DNA from: Phellopilus nigrolimitatus
Taxonomy: Eukaryota; Basidiomycota; Agaricomycetes; Hymenochaetales; Hymenochaetaceae
Direction of reading: 5' to 3'
Assembly: GCA_021029095.1 (NCBI GenBank)
Contig: JAJOHG010000207.1
Span: forward strand, 1-45,356
Length of the DNA: 45,356 nucleotides
Shown here: positions 44,873-45,356 of the stretch, piece after piece
How positions within the stretch are numbered: position 1 is the first letter of the stretch
Layout: each line of letters begins with the position of its first letter
Position numbers and translations under genes: made by a program
The notes under the pieces: generated by a model
What the model was told of the DNA's origin: nothing
The model's input: only the letters and a program-made list of their open reading frames with translations
Databases searched by the model: none

Positions 44873-45356
44873 GATGGAGGGAGGTGGAGAACTGCTTGAA
44901 CTTACATCGCCTCTGGTGCGCTGTAAGTACACCTCCGAGTCAATTTGCTGCTTATGCTCGGAAACAAAAACCCGCAACAAGACGTATATATACCATATAT
45001 GGTAGTATTGTATTATATTATCTTTGCTTTCTATATTAGGAAGAGGTCTGCTGGTTGTGCGCGCACTCCCGACTCCGAGGATCTGCGACTGGACAGGTCG
45101 TATTTGAATATTATATGTCCATCCTCGTCCTGATGCTGCCACGTGTTGTCTGAGTATTTCCTTTTCCCCGCGCATTTACTACAATTTCAAGGATTTTGTT
45201 TGTTTGTTTCACTTTCGATTCATTTTCTTTTCCAATAAACGCCGCGTACCAATGGAGGGACTTCGGACTGAAAAAGAACCCGACTGGCCACGCTAAGAGC
45301 TTGTATATTGGATATCGAAGACGTGCTAACTGCCATAATGTGCGCACGTTCGCCTT
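44873..45356. other. DAHP synthase upstream region
   Basis: It holds the promoter and 5' leader of the DAHP synthase gene on the minus strand, including the TATA/CArG pair at 44985-45002. A TGACTC core (plus-strand GAGTCA, 44937-44942), resembling the heart of a Gcn4/Cpc1 site, lies in the predicted leader. From about 45140 to the window end I see nothing distinctive. Confidence 0.45.
44985..45002 (-). promoter_or_regulatory. TATA box next to a CArG box, DAHP synthase promoter
   Basis: TATATATA (44985-44992) abuts CCATATATGG (44993-45002), a perfect CC(A/T)6GG CArG box of the type bound by Mcm1/SRF-class MADS proteins. The CArG box lies inside the 14-bp palindrome TACCATATATGGTA (44991-45004). 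The pair is 113-130 bp upstream of the ATG at 44872, with the TATA box proximal. Function is inferred from motif and position only. Confidence 0.45.

Overview
The window looks like nuclear DNA from a filamentous basidiomycete, probably an Agaricomycete. The genes are cut by many short GT-AG introns, mostly 50-85 nt. Base composition is near 50% GC, and the recognisable proteins (eIF5A, a Def1-type CUE protein, SRAP/HMCES, APC1, a TAF8-like histone-fold protein, DAHP synthase) are ordinary eukaryotic proteins with a fungal flavour. No rRNA, tRNA, CRISPR array or prokaryotic feature was seen. All gene models were built by hand by joining reading frames at splice sites. For every multi-exon gene given with exon coordinates the joined exons sum to a multiple of three.

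Layout. 1-6.5 kb: a direct tandem duplication of a major facilitator superfamily (MFS) transporter. The upstream copy (1-1703, cut by the window edge) is frameshifted and decaying. The downstream copy (3304-6247) is intact and has 22 exons. Between them lies a 1.4 kb spacer with inverted repeats, including a 161-bp foldback element with 68-bp perfect arms flanked by a 6-bp direct repeat, just upstream of the intact copy's TATA box. 7-13 kb: a doubtful small gene, eIF5A (minus), and a 1,037-residue Def1-like CUE/Gln-rich protein (plus) sharing a divergent promoter with eIF5A. 14.3-18.9 kb: an SRAP/HMCES protein (minus) and a secreted amidase-signature enzyme (plus), again divergent. 20-24.4 kb: a 1,288-residue ankyrin-repeat protein (minus). 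24.4-29.3 kb: almost 5 kb with no convincing gene, but with a strong G-quadruplex motif, a 19-bp tandem repeat and a 20-bp palindrome. 29.3-38 kb (minus): a TAF8-like protein and the anaphase-promoting complex scaffold APC1, whose upstream region holds two abutting MCB sites. 38.4-40.1 kb: a dead MYND-finger gene, followed by a living MYND-finger gene (40664-42853). 43.2-44.9 kb (minus): DAHP synthase of the shikimate pathway, whose reading frame requires a 4-nt micro-exon.

How the genes work together. There is no biosynthetic cluster. This is mostly a housekeeping neighbourhood: translation elongation, RNA polymerase II turnover and TFIID, abasic-site protection, cell-cycle ubiquitin ligation and aromatic amino-acid synthesis. 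Inserted among these are lineage-specific or fast-evolving pieces: the MFS duplication, the secreted amidase and the MYND family. The most noteworthy observations are the 4-nt micro-exon in DAHP synthase, the foldback element in the MFS promoter, the MYND pseudogene that has lost zinc ligands beside an intact MYND gene, and the tandem MCB sites upstream of APC1. I did not find a clearly new multi-gene system.
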